This document shows, piece after piece, positions 17,831 through 26,907 of a stretch of DNA of 64,000 bases; position 1 is the first letter of the stretch, and each line of letters opens with the position of its first letter. Origin of the DNA: Opitutus sp. GTDB lineage: Bacteria; Verrucomicrobiota; Verrucomicrobiia; Opitutales; Opitutaceae. Below the pieces are notes generated by a model. The model ran no database searches and had not been told where the DNA came from. It was given only the letters and a program-made list of their open reading frames with translations. A program made the translations under genes and the position numbers. The stretch is from the NCBI GenBank assembly GCA_013821985.1, contig PNJQ01000008.1, positions 1 to 64,000 on the forward strand, read 5' to 3'.

Positions 17831-17890
17831 ATTTGCCGCGGCGAGCGCGCTGCGGCGGCGGCGTTCAGTCTGTCGAGAAGCCTTATTAAA

Positions 17891-17956
17891 CCACGAAATA
17901 CACGAACCCCACGAAAGCCTCCCCCTTTCCTTTCGTGTGTTTCGTGTGTTTCGTGG
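17891..17956. repeat. ACACGAA-type palindromic repeat
   Basis: CCACGAAATACACGAACCCC on the left is mirrored by GTGTGTTTCGTGTGTTTCGTGG on the right, with short tandem units (CACGAA / TTCGTG) in both arms. It ends 25 bp before the thiolase ATG, so it is transcribed with or overlaps that promoter. Confidence 0.65.
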
Positions 17957-17981
17957 TGGCTAACGTCAACCTGCCCTCCCC

Positions 17982-19160
17982 ATGAACGACATCGTCATCC
18001 TCTCCGCCACCCGCACGCCCATCGCCTCGTTCCAAGGCGGCCTCGCTTCCGTTGCCGCGTCGAAGCTCGGCGCCACCGCCATCAAGGGCGCGCTCGCGCA
18101 AGCCGGCGTCGCCGCGACCGATGTCACCGACGTGCTCATGGGCAACGTCCTCCAAGCCGGCCAAGGCCAGGCGCCCGCGCGCCAGGCCGCGATTCACGCC
18201 GGCCTTCCGCAATCCGCGCGCGCCGTGACGATCCACAAAGTGTGTGGCTCCGGCCTCCAAGCGGTGATGCAAGCCGCGCATTCGCTGAACGCCGGCATGG
18301 GCACGCTCTTCGTCGCCGGCGGCATGGAGAACATGTCGCAGGCGCCGTATCTCTTGCCGAAGGCGCGCGACGGCTTCCGCATGGGCCACGGCCAGATCAT
18401 CGACTCGATGATCACCGACGGACTCTGGGATCCCTACAACAACGTCCATATGGGCAACTGCGCCGAAAAGTGCGCGGCGAAATACGCGTTCACGCGCGAG
18501 CAGCAGGACGCGTTCGCCATCGAGTCGTTCAAGCGCGCCAACGCCGCGCAGAAAGACGGCAAATTCGCCACCGAGATCACGCCGGTCGAAATCACCGACG
18601 CCAAGGGCAACACCACCAAGGTCGAGCACGACGAAGGTCCGGCGAAGGTGAAATACGACAAGATTCCGACGCTGCGCCCGGTCTTCGACAAGGCCGGCAC
18701 CGTCACCGCGGCCAACGCCTCCTCGATCAACGACGGTGCCGCCGCGCTCGTCGTCACCACCGGCGCGCACGCCGCCGCGAAAGGCCTCAAGCCCATCGCG
18801 AAGATCGTTTCATTTGGTGGCCACGCACAGGATCCGGTCTGGTTCACCACCGCGCCCGTCGAAGCGACGCAGAACGCGCTCAAGACGGCGGGCTGGAAAG
18901 TTTCCGATGTCGATCTCTGGGAAGTGAACGAAGCGTTCGCGGTGGTGCCGATGGCTTTTGCGCAGGAACTCGGCGTGCCGATGGACAAGCTCAACGTCCG
19001 CGGCGGCGCCATCGCGCTCGGCCATCCGATCGGCGCCAGCGGCGCGCGCATCCTCGTCACGCTCATCAGCGCGCTGAAAGAGCGCGGCCTGAAGCGCGGT
19101 GTGGTCGCGATCTGCATCGGCGGCGGCGAAGGCCTCGCCGCCTGCGTCGAGCTGGTGTGA
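17982..19160 (+). CDS. Acetyl-CoA C-acetyltransferase (thiolase)
   Basis: 392 residues, standard length for thiolase II. It cleaves acetoacetyl-CoA to two acetyl-CoA, or runs the reverse condensation. Catalytic Cys lies in IHKVCGSGLQAVMQAAHSL (near residue 88), the NEAF motif in WEVNEAFAVVPMAF, the His in ALGHPIGASGARI, and the second Cys in AICIGGGEGLAACVEL. With the CoA-transferase encoded at 21.7 kb it would turn acetoacetate from tyrosine breakdown into acetyl-CoA. The gene is bracketed by two palindromic repeats and has no coupled neighbour. Confidence 0.94.
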   Translation: MNDIVILSATRTPIASFQGGLASVAASKLGATAIKGALAQAGVAATDVTDVLMGNVLQAGQGQAPARQAAIHAGLPQSARAVTIHKVCGSGLQAVMQAAHSLNAGMGTLFVAGGMENMSQAPYLLPKARDGFRMGHGQIIDSMITDGLWDPYNNVHMGNCAEKCAAKYAFTREQQDAFAIESFKRANAAQKDGKFATEITPVEITDAKGNTTKVEHDEGPAKVKYDKIPTLRPVFDKAGTVTAANASSINDGAAALVVTTGAHAAAKGLKPIAKIVSFGGHAQDPVWFTTAPVEATQNALKTAGWKVSDVDLWEVNEAFAVVPMAFAQELGVPMDKLNVRGGAIALGHPIGASGARILVTLISALKERGLKRGVVAICIGGGEGLAACVELV

Positions 19161-19188
19161 AAACGAGTTCTCGGCCTCGGAAAAACTG

Positions 19189-19253
19189 AACCACGGATTG
19201 CACGGATGACACGGATTGGTTCCGTATCCGTGCCATCTGTGAAATCCGTGGTT
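19189..19253. repeat. CCACGGATT-type palindromic repeat
   Basis: AACCACGGATT at 19189-19199 is mirrored exactly by AATCCGTGGTT at 19243-19253; between them CACGGAT units face ATCCGTG. It lies 28 bp after the thiolase stop. No T-run follows it, so it is probably a dispersed repeat that may also cap the transcript. Confidence 0.65.
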
Positions 19254-19380
19254 AAATTGTTTGTTCGGAGTTCGGCGCGATTCCCGTTCACCGGACGGAC
19301 GTGCGACTGGGTGCGGATTTCGTCCCATGCGTCGCAAGTCCGCTGCATGCTCGCGCCATCGCTCGTGATCTGAGGTTCAT

Positions 19381-20343
19381 ATGTCCGCCTCGATTTCATT
19401 CCGCTCACTTGACTCCGCCGCCGCGGAGCAACGCGTCCGTCCGCATGTGCGCGAGACGCGCGTCATCCCCGCGCCATGGCTCGGCGGACAAGTCTGGCTG
19501 AAACTCGAAAACGAGCAGGAGACCGGCAGCTTCAAATTGCGCGGCGCGGCGAACCGGTTGCTCACGCTCTCCCCCGAAGAAGCGCAGCGCGGCGTCGTCA
19601 CCGCCTCGAACGGCAATCACGCCCTCGCCGTCGCCACGATGGGCCGAAAGCTCGGCGTGCCGGTGGAAGTCTACGTCTCGAACACCGCGACCGCAGCGAA
19701 GCGCGCCACGATCGCCGCGTGCGGCGCGACGGTGAATCAAAGCGCCGGCGACTGCCTCGCCGCGGAGATCGCGGCTCTCTCCGCCGGCGCGGCGAGCGGA
19801 CGCGTTTATGTTTCTCCCTACAACGATCTCCTCGTGGCCGAAGGGCAGGGGACGATCGCGATCGAATTGTTGCGCCAACTTCCACGACTCGACGCCGTGC
19901 TGGTCGCGGTCGGCGGCGGCGGGTTGATTGGCGGCATCGGCGCGGCGTTGAAGCAACGTGCGCCGCACGTCCAAGTTGTCGGGTGCTGGCCGGAAAATTC
20001 TCCGGCACTCCACGCTTGTTTGCGCGCGGGGAAAATCATCGACGTGCCGGAGCAACCCACGCTCTCGACCAGCACCGCCGGCGGCGTGGAGCCGGACGCG
20101 GTCACGTTTCCGCTCGCGCAGCACGTGATCGGTCGCGCGGTGCTTGTGAGCGAAACGGAGATTCTTGCGGCGTTGCAGCTCACCTATCGCGAAACAGGCA
20201 TGGTGATCGAAGGCGCCGCGGGCGTGGCGCTCGCCGCGTATCAAAAGCACGCGCCCGAATTCGCGGGCCAAGCAGTCGCGATCATCGTGTGCGGTGGAAA
20301 CGTCGACGCCGCGGTCGCCGCGCAGATCACGGCGTCGGCATGA
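19381..20343 (+). CDS. PLP-dependent threonine/serine dehydratase-like enzyme
   Basis: 320 residues of fold-type II PLP enzyme. The PLP lysine lies in ENEQETGSFKLRGAANRLL; the substrate loop is TASNGNHALAV; the phosphate-binding glycine loop is AVGGGGLIGGIG, and IIVCGGNVDAAV closes the domain. No C-terminal ACT regulatory domain is present, so it resembles catabolic threonine deaminases, serine racemases or EutB-type dehydratases. It precedes an ornithine-cyclodeaminase-like gene by 130 bp, as in eutB-eutC pairs for hydroxyectoine-type metabolism; the substrate cannot be fixed from sequence. Confidence 0.85.
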   Translation: MSASISFRSLDSAAAEQRVRPHVRETRVIPAPWLGGQVWLKLENEQETGSFKLRGAANRLLTLSPEEAQRGVVTASNGNHALAVATMGRKLGVPVEVYVSNTATAAKRATIAACGATVNQSAGDCLAAEIAALSAGAASGRVYVSPYNDLLVAEGQGTIAIELLRQLPRLDAVLVAVGGGGLIGGIGAALKQRAPHVQVVGCWPENSPALHACLRAGKIIDVPEQPTLSTSTAGGVEPDAVTFPLAQHVIGRAVLVSETEILAALQLTYRETGMVIEGAAGVALAAYQKHAPEFAGQAVAIIVCGGNVDAAVAAQITASA

Positions 20344-20356
20344 ACGCGTGTCTTCT

Positions 20357-20463
20357 TGTAGGAGCCTGCTTCCGCCGTCGCCAAGGCTATGGCGGACAAG
20401 TGCAGGCGATTCCCAGCGCGTGTCGTGGCTGCACGGTGAATCGCCTGCAAGCAGGCTCCTACA
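20357..20463. repeat. Nested palindromic repeat (GTAGGAGCCTGC arms)
   Basis: TGTAGGAGCCTGC at 20357-20369 is mirrored by GCAGGCTCCTACA at 20451-20463. Inside it TGCAGGCGATT (20401-20411) is mirrored by AATCGCCTGCA (20439-20449). It fills the gap between the dehydratase and cyclodeaminase genes and could form a cruciform or strong RNA hairpin 12 bp before the next ATG. Confidence 0.7.
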
Positions 20464-20475
20464 ACTGAAGAAGCC

Positions 20476-21402
20476 ATGCGCATCGTTTCTCTCAGTGAAA
20501 TCAAACTCCGCGTCTCTACCGCCGCGGCGATCGCGGCAGTCGAGGAGGGGTTCGTCGCCTACTCGCGCGGCGAAGTGACGGTGCCGCCGGTCGGGCATCT
20601 CGGGTTCGAGCAGCCGCCGGGCGATGTGCACATCAAGTATGGCCACCGCCGCGGTGACGACATGTTCGTGGTGAAGATCGCGAGCGGCTTCTACGACAAC
20701 CCGAAGCTCGGCCTGCCCTCCAGCAACGGCCTGATGCTCGTCTTCAGCGCTCAGACCGGCGCGCCCGAGGCCGTGTTGCTCGACGAAGGTTGGCTGACCG
20801 ATCTGCGCACGGCTGCGGCCGGTGCGGTCGCGGCGAAGCATCTCGCACCGCGCGACGTGGGCGAGATCGGCATCGTCGGCGCGGGAGTTCAAGCGCGCTG
20901 GCAACTCGATCTGCTGCGTCACGTCACGTCGTGCCGTCGCGCGGTCGTTTGGGCCCGCGATTTTTCCAAGGCGCATGCGTTCGCAGTCGAGGGCTTCGAA
21001 ATCGAAGCGGTCCGCACGCTCGAGGAACTCGCCGCGCGGGCTCGTCTGATCGTCACGACCACGCCATCGCGCGAGGCGTTGCTGCGCGCGGAAATGATTC
21101 ATCCCGGCACGCACATCACCGCCGTCGGCGCGGATGCACCGGGCAAGCAGGAACTCGACCCCGCGCTCTTCGCGCGCGCGGCCGTGCGCGCGGTGGACTC
21201 GCGGTCGCAATGTCTGCATCACGGCGACTCGGCGCACGCGTTGCGCGCCGGACTCGTGCGGGAGACGGATTTTGCCGAGCTCGGCGAAATCATTGCCGGC
21301 ACGCGACCGGGCCGAACCGACGAAAACCAAATCACGATCGCCGACCTGACCGGCCTCGCGATTCAGGATATCCAAGTGGCGAAGCTCGCCGCGGCGAACT
21401 GA
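20476..21402 (+). CDS. Ornithine cyclodeaminase / mu-crystallin family protein
   Basis: 308 residues. Family marks: VHIKYGHRRGDDMFVVKIAS, SSNGLMLVFSAQTGAPEAVL, DLRTAAAGAVAAKHL, the NAD(P) loop GEIGIVGAGVQARWQLDLL, TTTPSREALL, HITAVGADAPGKQEL and the terminal DLTGLAIQDIQVA. Members act as ornithine cyclodeaminase, imine reductase or alanine dehydrogenase, and cannot be told apart here. It follows the PLP dehydratase across a palindromic repeat; the pair may act in sequence on one amino acid. Confidence 0.85.
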   Translation: MRIVSLSEIKLRVSTAAAIAAVEEGFVAYSRGEVTVPPVGHLGFEQPPGDVHIKYGHRRGDDMFVVKIASGFYDNPKLGLPSSNGLMLVFSAQTGAPEAVLLDEGWLTDLRTAAAGAVAAKHLAPRDVGEIGIVGAGVQARWQLDLLRHVTSCRRAVVWARDFSKAHAFAVEGFEIEAVRTLEELAARARLIVTTTPSREALLRAEMIHPGTHITAVGADAPGKQELDPALFARAAVRAVDSRSQCLHHGDSAHALRAGLVRETDFAELGEIIAGTRPGRTDENQITIADLTGLAIQDIQVAKLAAAN

Positions 21403-21702
21403 CACCGACCCCAAACCATTTTGCCGCAAAAAGGCACAAAGTGCCCGGCCGCAGCTGAAGCGTGCACAGCGGCTATAGCCGCACGGGGGTGATAGTCGCA
21501 ACCGGCTGAGTTTTGGTGTTTTTCGTGGCCAATCGCTCGGGCCTTTAGTGGTGGACCGCTCTCTGACGCATTGCCCCGCAGCGCGTGCGACAGAATCGCT
21601 CCGAGGCATAGAACGAAGACTTCAATCCGCCTACACCGGGCGCCGCCGCACAGCTTTCGGTTGGATTCGCGCGCATTCCTCGTTTCTCTTGGCCCCTCCC
21701 CC
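21403..21702. other. 300-bp gap with repeat fragments, no gene
   Basis: No coding region is supported. It contains a perfect 14-bp palindrome GCGGCTATAGCCGC at 21469-21482, and segments that look like fragments of other dispersed repeats (TTTTGCCGCAAAAAGGCAC near 21418). The CoA-transferase promoter is presumably in the 3' half, but no clear -35/-10 pair is seen. Confidence 0.5.
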
Positions 21703-23055
21703 ATGAGCAAAGTGTTCCCCTCCGCCGAGGCCGCGCTGGCCGGTCTCCTCCACGACAACATGACGATCGCTGCCGGTGGCTTCGGCCTCTGTGGCATTCC
21801 GGAAAATCTGATTGTCGCGCTGCGCGACAGCGCCGTGAAAGGCATCACCATCGTCGGCAACAACGCCGGCGTGGACGACTTCGGCATGGGTCTGCTGCTG
21901 AAGACGCGGCAGATCAAAAAGGTCATGGCGTCCTACGTCGGCGAGAACAAGGAATTCGAGCGCCAGGTGCTCGCCGGCGAACTTGAACTCGAACTCATCC
22001 CGCAAGGCACGCTCGCGGAGCGGCTCCGCGCGGGCGGCGCGGGCATCCCCGGATTCTACACGCGCACCGCGTTCGGCACGAAGCTCGCCGAGGGCAAGGA
22101 GACGAAAGTTTTCGACGGCAAGGAATACGTCCTCGAACCCGGCATCAAGGCGGACGTCTCGCTTGTGAAGGCGTGGAAGGGCGACAAGTCCGGCAATCTG
22201 GTCTTCCGGAAGACGGCGCGGAATTTCAACCCGATGATCGCCACCTGCGGCGCCATCTGCGTCGCCGAAGTCGAGGAACTCGTCGAAGTCGGCCAGCTCG
22301 AGCCGGACCAAATCCACACGCCGGGCATTTACGTCGATCGCATCATCCAAGGCCCGCGCTACGAAAAGCGCATCGAGTTCCGCACCGTGCAGGGCGCCGC
22401 CGCGTCGAAAAAGGAAACACCGATCCGCGAACTCATGGCGAAGCGCGCCGCGCAGGAGTTGCGCGACGGCTATTACGTCAACCTCGGCATCGGCATCCCG
22501 ACGCTCGTCGCGAACTTCATTCCCGCCGGCATGAACGTCACGCTGCAATCGGAGAACGGCCTGCTCGGCATCGGCCCGTTCCCGAGCGAGGACAAAGTTG
22601 ACGCCGACCTGATCAACGCCGGCAAGCAGACGATCTCCACGATTCCCGGCTCCGCGTTTTTCTCGAGCGCGGATTCGTTCGCGATGATCCGCGGCGGCCA
22701 CATCGACCTCTCGATCCTCGGCGCGCTCGAAGTCGCCGACAACGGCGACATCGCGAACTGGATGGTCCCGGGGAAAATGGTGAAAGGCCCCGGCGGCGCG
22801 ATGGACCTCGTCGCCGGCGTGAAGCGCGTCGTCGCCGTGATGGAACACTGCGCCAAAGACGGCAGCCCGAAGATCCTGAAACAGTGCACGCTCCCCATCA
22901 CCGGCAAGGGCGTGGTCAGCCTCATCATCACCGACCTCTGCGTCTTCGCAGTGAAGAACGGCGGCGGCCTGCGCCTGCTTGAACTTCACCCCGGCGTCTC
23001 ACTCGACGACGTGAAGGCGAAGACCGGCGCGCCGTTTGAGGTGGAGCTGGAATGA
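21703..23055 (+). CDS. 3-oxoacid CoA-transferase, fused A and B subunits
   Basis: 450 residues combining both halves of a SCOT-type enzyme that moves CoA from succinyl-CoA to acetoacetate. The A part (residues 1 to about 215) has [30 protein letters not shown] and [15 protein letters not shown]. The B part (about 240-450) has [16 protein letters not shown] and the catalytic Glu in [14 protein letters not shown], then [14 protein letters not shown] and [18 protein letters not shown]. In most bacteria the subunits are separate genes; here the fusion resembles the eukaryotic form. With hppD, hmgA and the thiolase it fits the final step of tyrosine breakdown. A fragment of a second B subunit lies 1.2 kb downstream. 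Confidence 0.92.
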   Translation: MSKVFPSAEAALAGLLHDNMTIAAGGFGLCGIPENLIVALRDSAVKGITIVGNNAGVDDFGMGLLLKTRQIKKVMASYVGENKEFERQVLAGELELELIPQGTLAERLRAGGAGIPGFYTRTAFGTKLAEGKETKVFDGKEYVLEPGIKADVSLVKAWKGDKSGNLVFRKTARNFNPMIATCGAICVAEVEELVEVGQLEPDQIHTPGIYVDRIIQGPRYEKRIEFRTVQGAAASKKETPIRELMAKRAAQELRDGYYVNLGIGIPTLVANFIPAGMNVTLQSENGLLGIGPFPSEDKVDADLINAGKQTISTIPGSAFFSSADSFAMIRGGHIDLSILGALEVADNGDIANWMVPGKMVKGPGGAMDLVAGVKRVVAVMEHCAKDGSPKILKQCTLPITGKGVVSLIITDLCVFAVKNGGGLRLLELHPGVSLDDVKAKTGAPFEVELE

Positions 23056-23112
23056 GTAGGCGGAAAAGCTGAGACTTCCGAACGATCGGGTTGCTTCAGC
23101 GGAATGTTGTGA

Positions 23113-23679
23113 TCACCGCTTCGTGAAGGTCAGCTTTCCCACGTCGAATTCGAGAGTTCGATGAGCAATCGGATTATCGCTTAGTAGCTCCAATACGACG
23201 ACGGGAGACCTCCCTTGGTTGTCGAGCAGGGCGAAGTTCTTTCGCCACCAAGTCGAGGAGGTTGACCGTTCGAACTGTAATCGCTCCTCACTGGTGAAAA
23301 TCTCGCTCAGGGCCCACGCCTTGACGAATTCTCCGTCTCCTCGATAAACAACCACAACGTTTTCGGTTCGTCCCAACGCGGCGTAATCATCGAATGTAAC
23401 GATGAACCGCGCGTCGTTAGTCACCAACGCATCGTGTGGCGCTTGTGGGTTGCGGAGCCGAAACTCTGATCTTTTCTTGTAGCCTTCAGTAGCAGGATCA
23501 TAGGTCAGCACAGTGGCGACCGCGGGACGATTCTCTTCAGTCCCAAACGCTGGTGTGACTCGCAACAGTGTGTTGCCGTCGGGCGACGAGACCACCTTTA
23601 GTTTGGGCGGGGGCCAGCTATCCGCTTGGGCGTAGGCTCCGATATAGAACACAAGTAGCGCGAAGATGAAACGCTGCAT
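23113..23679 (-). CDS. Hypothetical secreted protein
   Basis: 188 residues with a signal peptide (RFIFALLVFYIGAYAQA). The mature part starts WPPPKLKVVSSPDGNTLLRV and looks like a single beta-rich domain with several acidic-aromatic strands; no family recognised. Its codons are visibly more AT-rich than those of neighbouring genes, and it borders a stretch of broken genes, so it may be a recent arrival. Function unknown. Confidence 0.6.
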   Translation of the reverse strand: MQRFIFALLVFYIGAYAQADSWPPPKLKVVSSPDGNTLLRVTPAFGTEENRPAVATVLTYDPATEGYKKRSEFRLRNPQAPHDALVTNDARFIVTFDDYAALGRTENVVVVYRGDGEFVKAWALSEIFTSEERLQFERSTSSTWWRKNFALLDNQGRSPVVVLELLSDNPIAHRTLEFDVGKLTFTKR

Positions 23680-24053
23680 AATTCTTCACTAGCCGACGCT
23701 AGTGCAGATGGCAACGATGGTGCGCGCGTTCCGGTTTCCAAAGTTCGCAGGCCATTAGGTGAAAACGGTTTTGACCTCTATTCGCTTCCGAGCGCCTTGA
23801 GTCCAACGTGCTCCATCTCGCCTGCGCTTGGGTTCAGTGATTGGATCCGTCTCAATGCTCAGCGACGTCCCTCGCAGATGAGCGATCGCACCGAAAGCCC
23901 GGCGAGGGATTGTGACTTTCGCCGCCGCTTAAGTTCGGCGGTCGCGATCGCGCGCTTCGACGAACCTTTGCGTGAGGTGCCTTCATCGGAATTATCGATT
24001 GCTGGATGCGAGGCCGAGCTTGGCCCGAACTTCGGCGGCGGAGTAGCACTTGC

Positions 24054-24219
24054 CCTCGTCGCCGGCGTGAAGCGCGTCTTCGCCGTGATGGAGCACTGCG
24101 CGAAAGACGGCAGCCCGAAGATTCTCAAACAGTGCACGCTCCCCATCACCGGCAAGGGCGTGGTCAGCCTCATCATCACCGACCTCTGCGTCTTCGCAGT
24201 GAAGAACGGCGGCGGCCTG
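24054..24219 (+). pseudogene. Fragment of a second CoA-transferase B-subunit gene
   Basis: These 166 bp match 22806-22971 of the intact gene at all but five positions. Four of the five differences are silent and one changes Val to Phe. It starts and stops abruptly inside unrelated sequence. The excess of silent changes suggests the copy diverged while still functional, so it is probably the remnant of a former paralogue rather than a recent accidental duplication. Confidence 0.8.
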
Positions 24220-24290
24220 GTCGTAGGCCGCGAGAGCGCCGAGAATTTGCTCCACGCCCGCTTGGTCGATGCGTCCTTTTCGCTTGGTCA

Positions 24291-24609
24291 CGAGCGCCAG
24301 GCCGCGGAACGAACCGAGGGCCGAGTGCAGGTGCTTCCAGCGTGTGCCGTCATACTCGGCGATTCCGCCGTAGAAACCAAAGAGGCGCACGCCGTCGGGC
24401 CGCTGCAGCATGCACCACACTTGTGAATTCGCCGCGTATTCCGCCGGCGAAAAACTCCGCAGCGCCGAACGCCCGGCTTCGGGATAAAAAATCCCTTTGG
24501 CGGCTGCGCCGATCGCACCCGATGGCAGGCCTGCGCCAATGAGCCCGAGCAGAAGCGCGGTGGCCCGCCGCACGGACCAGGAGCGACAAGCACGGGGGCG
24601 GGGCGGCAT
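24291..24609 (-). pseudogene. 5' fragment of a two-component-propeller sensor gene
   Basis: From the ATG at 24607-24609 the minus strand encodes a basic start, a hydrophobic signal segment (ATALLLGLIGAGLPSGAIGA), then FSPAEYAANSQVWCMLQRPD and YGGIAEYDGTRWKHLHSALG, which is the first blade pattern of ligand-binding propeller sensor kinases. Homology ends near 24291 and the frame runs into antisense CoA-transferase sequence. Only the first hundred residues or so remain of a protein normally near a thousand. Confidence 0.7.
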
Positions 24610-24817
24610 GGGCTCGACACTTGGAAGTTGGCCGCGGGTGGTCAACCGGCGGGCGCGGGAACCGTTGCGCATTTTCACGTAGTCATGAGCCGCTCCCGAC
24701 GTTGTCCGCAGACGGCTCACCGCCTGCCGTGGCCCGCACCGCGTTCATCGTGGCGATTCGCCCGCTGGTCAGGCCGGCGTTGCCACAAGCGGAGGGCGGT
24801 CCCTAACTGTCGGCTTC

Positions 24818-26848
24818 ATGAAGTTCCCCTGTTCTCTCCTCCCGGCGTTGGCGATCGCGGCCCTGACGACCCCCGTCTTCGCCAACCTCAAGCCGCTCGA
24901 CCTGAAGTTCAGCGTCGAGCACATGGACAAGTCCGTCGCCCCCGGCGCCGACTTTTCAAAACACGCCTGGGGCGGCTGGGCCGCCCGCACCGAGATTCCC
25001 GCCGACAAGGCGCGCTGGGGCTCCGGCGACATGCTGGGCGAAAACAACTGGCAGCGCATCCGCGGCATCCTCGAGGACGCGGCTGCCAATCCCGGCGCGC
25101 CCGGCACGAACCAGCAAAAGGTCGGCGACTTCTTCGCGTCCGCGACCGATGAGGCGGCGATCGAGGCCGCGGGCCTGACGCCGCTCGAACCCTACCTCGC
25201 CGACATCGCGGCGGTGAAGGACGCGGCGGGTCTCGCGCAGTATCTCGGCAAGGCGCATTCCCGCGGGGCCGCGGCGTTTTTCGGCGTGTTCCCCTACGCC
25301 GACCAGCGCAAGAACGACACGATGCAGCTCATCGCCGGCCAAGGCGGCCTGAGCCTGCCGACGCGTGATTATTATTTCGAGGAACGCTACGCGCGCTTCC
25401 TGCCACTGTTCGTGGAGCATGTCGCCAAGATGTTCGAACTGACTGGCGCCGCGCCGGACGCCGCCAAGGCCGACGCCGAAAAGGTGCTGAAGCTCGAGAC
25501 CGAGATCGCGAAGCACTGCAAGGCGCCGACTCAGCTGCGCGACCCAATCGCGAACTACAACAAGATGACGGTGGACGAGGCGGCGGCGCTCATGCCGGCG
25601 TTCCCGTTCAAGACTTACCTCGCCGCGGTCGGCGTGCCGGCGAGCGAAACGTCGCTGAACGTCGCGCAGCCAAAATATTTTGAAGGCTTCAACCAGCTCA
25701 TCACCGAGCAGCCGATGAGCGACTGGCAGGTTTATCTCCGCTGGCGCCTGATCAACGGCGCGGCCCCTTTCCTCACGAAGGCGCTGAACGACGAACGCTT
25801 CCGCTTCTTCGGCACCGTGCTCAACGGCACCCCGGCGCAGGAACCGCGCTGGCAGCGCGCCGCCCGCGTGCTCGACAACAATATCGGCTTCGCCGTCGGC
25901 GAAATCTACGTGCAGAAATACTTCCCGCCCGAAGTGAAGGGTAAGCTCGAGTCGATGATCCAGATCATGCGCGACGTGCTGAAGGACCGCATCGTCGGCC
26001 TCGAATGGATGTCCGAGCCCACCAAGCAAAAGGCGCTCGAGAAACTCGCGAACTTCCGGGTCGTCGTCGGTTACCCGGCGAACTGGCGCGACTATTCCGG
26101 TCTGCAGATTTCGCGCGCGAGCTACTTCGACAACGTCGTCGCATCCGCGCAATTCGAGTGGAAGCGCCAGTTGGCCAAGTTCGGCCAGCCCTTCGACAAG
26201 ACCGAGTGGTTGAGCACGCCGCAACAAGTCAACGCCTACTATCAGCCGTCCGCCGGCCAGCTCGTGTTCCTCGCCGGCATCCTCCAGCCGCCGTATTTTG
26301 ATCCCGAGATGGACGATGCGGTGAATTACGGTTCGATCGTCGGCGTCATCGGCCACGAGATTTCCCACGGCTTTGACGACAAGGGTCGGCTCTACGACGC
26401 ACAGGGCAACCTGTCGGACTGGTGGACGCAGGCCGACGCGGACGCCTTCAAGGCGCGGGCCCAGAAGCTCGTGACGCAATACGCCGCCTACGAGGCGCTG
26501 CCCGGGCAGTTCGTCAACGGCGAGCTGACGCTCGGCGAGAACATCGGCGACCTCGGCGGGGTTTCGATCGCCTATGAAGCGCTGCAACGTTCGTTGCAGG
26601 GCAAGGAGCGAAAGCTGATCGACGGCCTTACGCCCGAGCAGCGCTTCTTCCTTTCGTGGGCGCAGACGTGGAAGACGAAGACGCGTCCCGACCGAATGAA
26701 GACGCTGCTGCAAATCGATGTTCACTCGCCCGGCGAGTTCCGCGCGTTCGGCCCGTTGGTGAACCTGCCGGAATTCTTCGAGGCCTTCGGCATCAAGGAA
26801 GGCGACCCGATGTGGAAAAAGCCCGAGGACCGCGCGAAGATCTGGTGA
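24818..26848 (+). CDS. M13 family zinc metallopeptidase (neprilysin/PepO-like)
   Basis: 676 residues, normal for M13 endopeptidases, which cut small peptides. The N-terminus is a signal peptide (SLLPALAIAALTTPVFA), so it acts in the periplasm. The zinc motif HEISHGFDDKG is at about residue 512, followed by the third ligand in GENIGDLGGVSIAYEAL near residue 574. NAYYQPSAGQLVFLAGILQP matches the substrate-binding NAYY motif. The C-terminus PMWKKPEDRAKIW corresponds to the CxxW region of mammalian members but without the Cys. A terminator follows within 60 bp; it is monocistronic. Confidence 0.93.
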   Translation: MKFPCSLLPALAIAALTTPVFANLKPLDLKFSVEHMDKSVAPGADFSKHAWGGWAARTEIPADKARWGSGDMLGENNWQRIRGILEDAAANPGAPGTNQQKVGDFFASATDEAAIEAAGLTPLEPYLADIAAVKDAAGLAQYLGKAHSRGAAAFFGVFPYADQRKNDTMQLIAGQGGLSLPTRDYYFEERYARFLPLFVEHVAKMFELTGAAPDAAKADAEKVLKLETEIAKHCKAPTQLRDPIANYNKMTVDEAAALMPAFPFKTYLAAVGVPASETSLNVAQPKYFEGFNQLITEQPMSDWQVYLRWRLINGAAPFLTKALNDERFRFFGTVLNGTPAQEPRWQRAARVLDNNIGFAVGEIYVQKYFPPEVKGKLESMIQIMRDVLKDRIVGLEWMSEPTKQKALEKLANFRVVVGYPANWRDYSGLQISRASYFDNVVASAQFEWKRQLAKFGQPFDKTEWLSTPQQVNAYYQPSAGQLVFLAGILQPPYFDPEMDDAVNYGSIVGVIGHEISHGFDDKGRLYDAQGNLSDWWTQADADAFKARAQKLVTQYAAYEALPGQFVNGELTLGENIGDLGGVSIAYEALQRSLQGKERKLIDGLTPEQRFFLSWAQTWKTKTRPDRMKTLLQIDVHSPGEFRAFGPLVNLPEFFEAFGIKEGDPMWKKPEDRAKIW

Positions 26849-26907
26849 GCGCCACTGGGCGCTGACCGGCCGAGATCGCTCCTCCGCCCGATTCAGGAAA
26901 ATCTCCC

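Larger units (their letters stand above)
23680..24817. other. Gene graveyard between the CoA-transferase and M13 peptidase
   Basis: About 1.1 kb with no intact gene. It holds a fragment of a CoA-transferase B gene and the 5' end of a propeller-sensor gene (both listed separately), plus a diverged copy (23773-23820) of the palindromic element at 28058-28114. Open frames here are chance mosaics of these remnants. The region looks like a deletion scar or recombination hot spot. Confidence 0.6.

Noticed and set aside
23797-24426. Open frame of about 200 codons containing CoA-transferase-like residues
   Set aside because: Only the 55 residues from the relic are homologous; both ends are unrelated sequence and the frame has no coherent domain.
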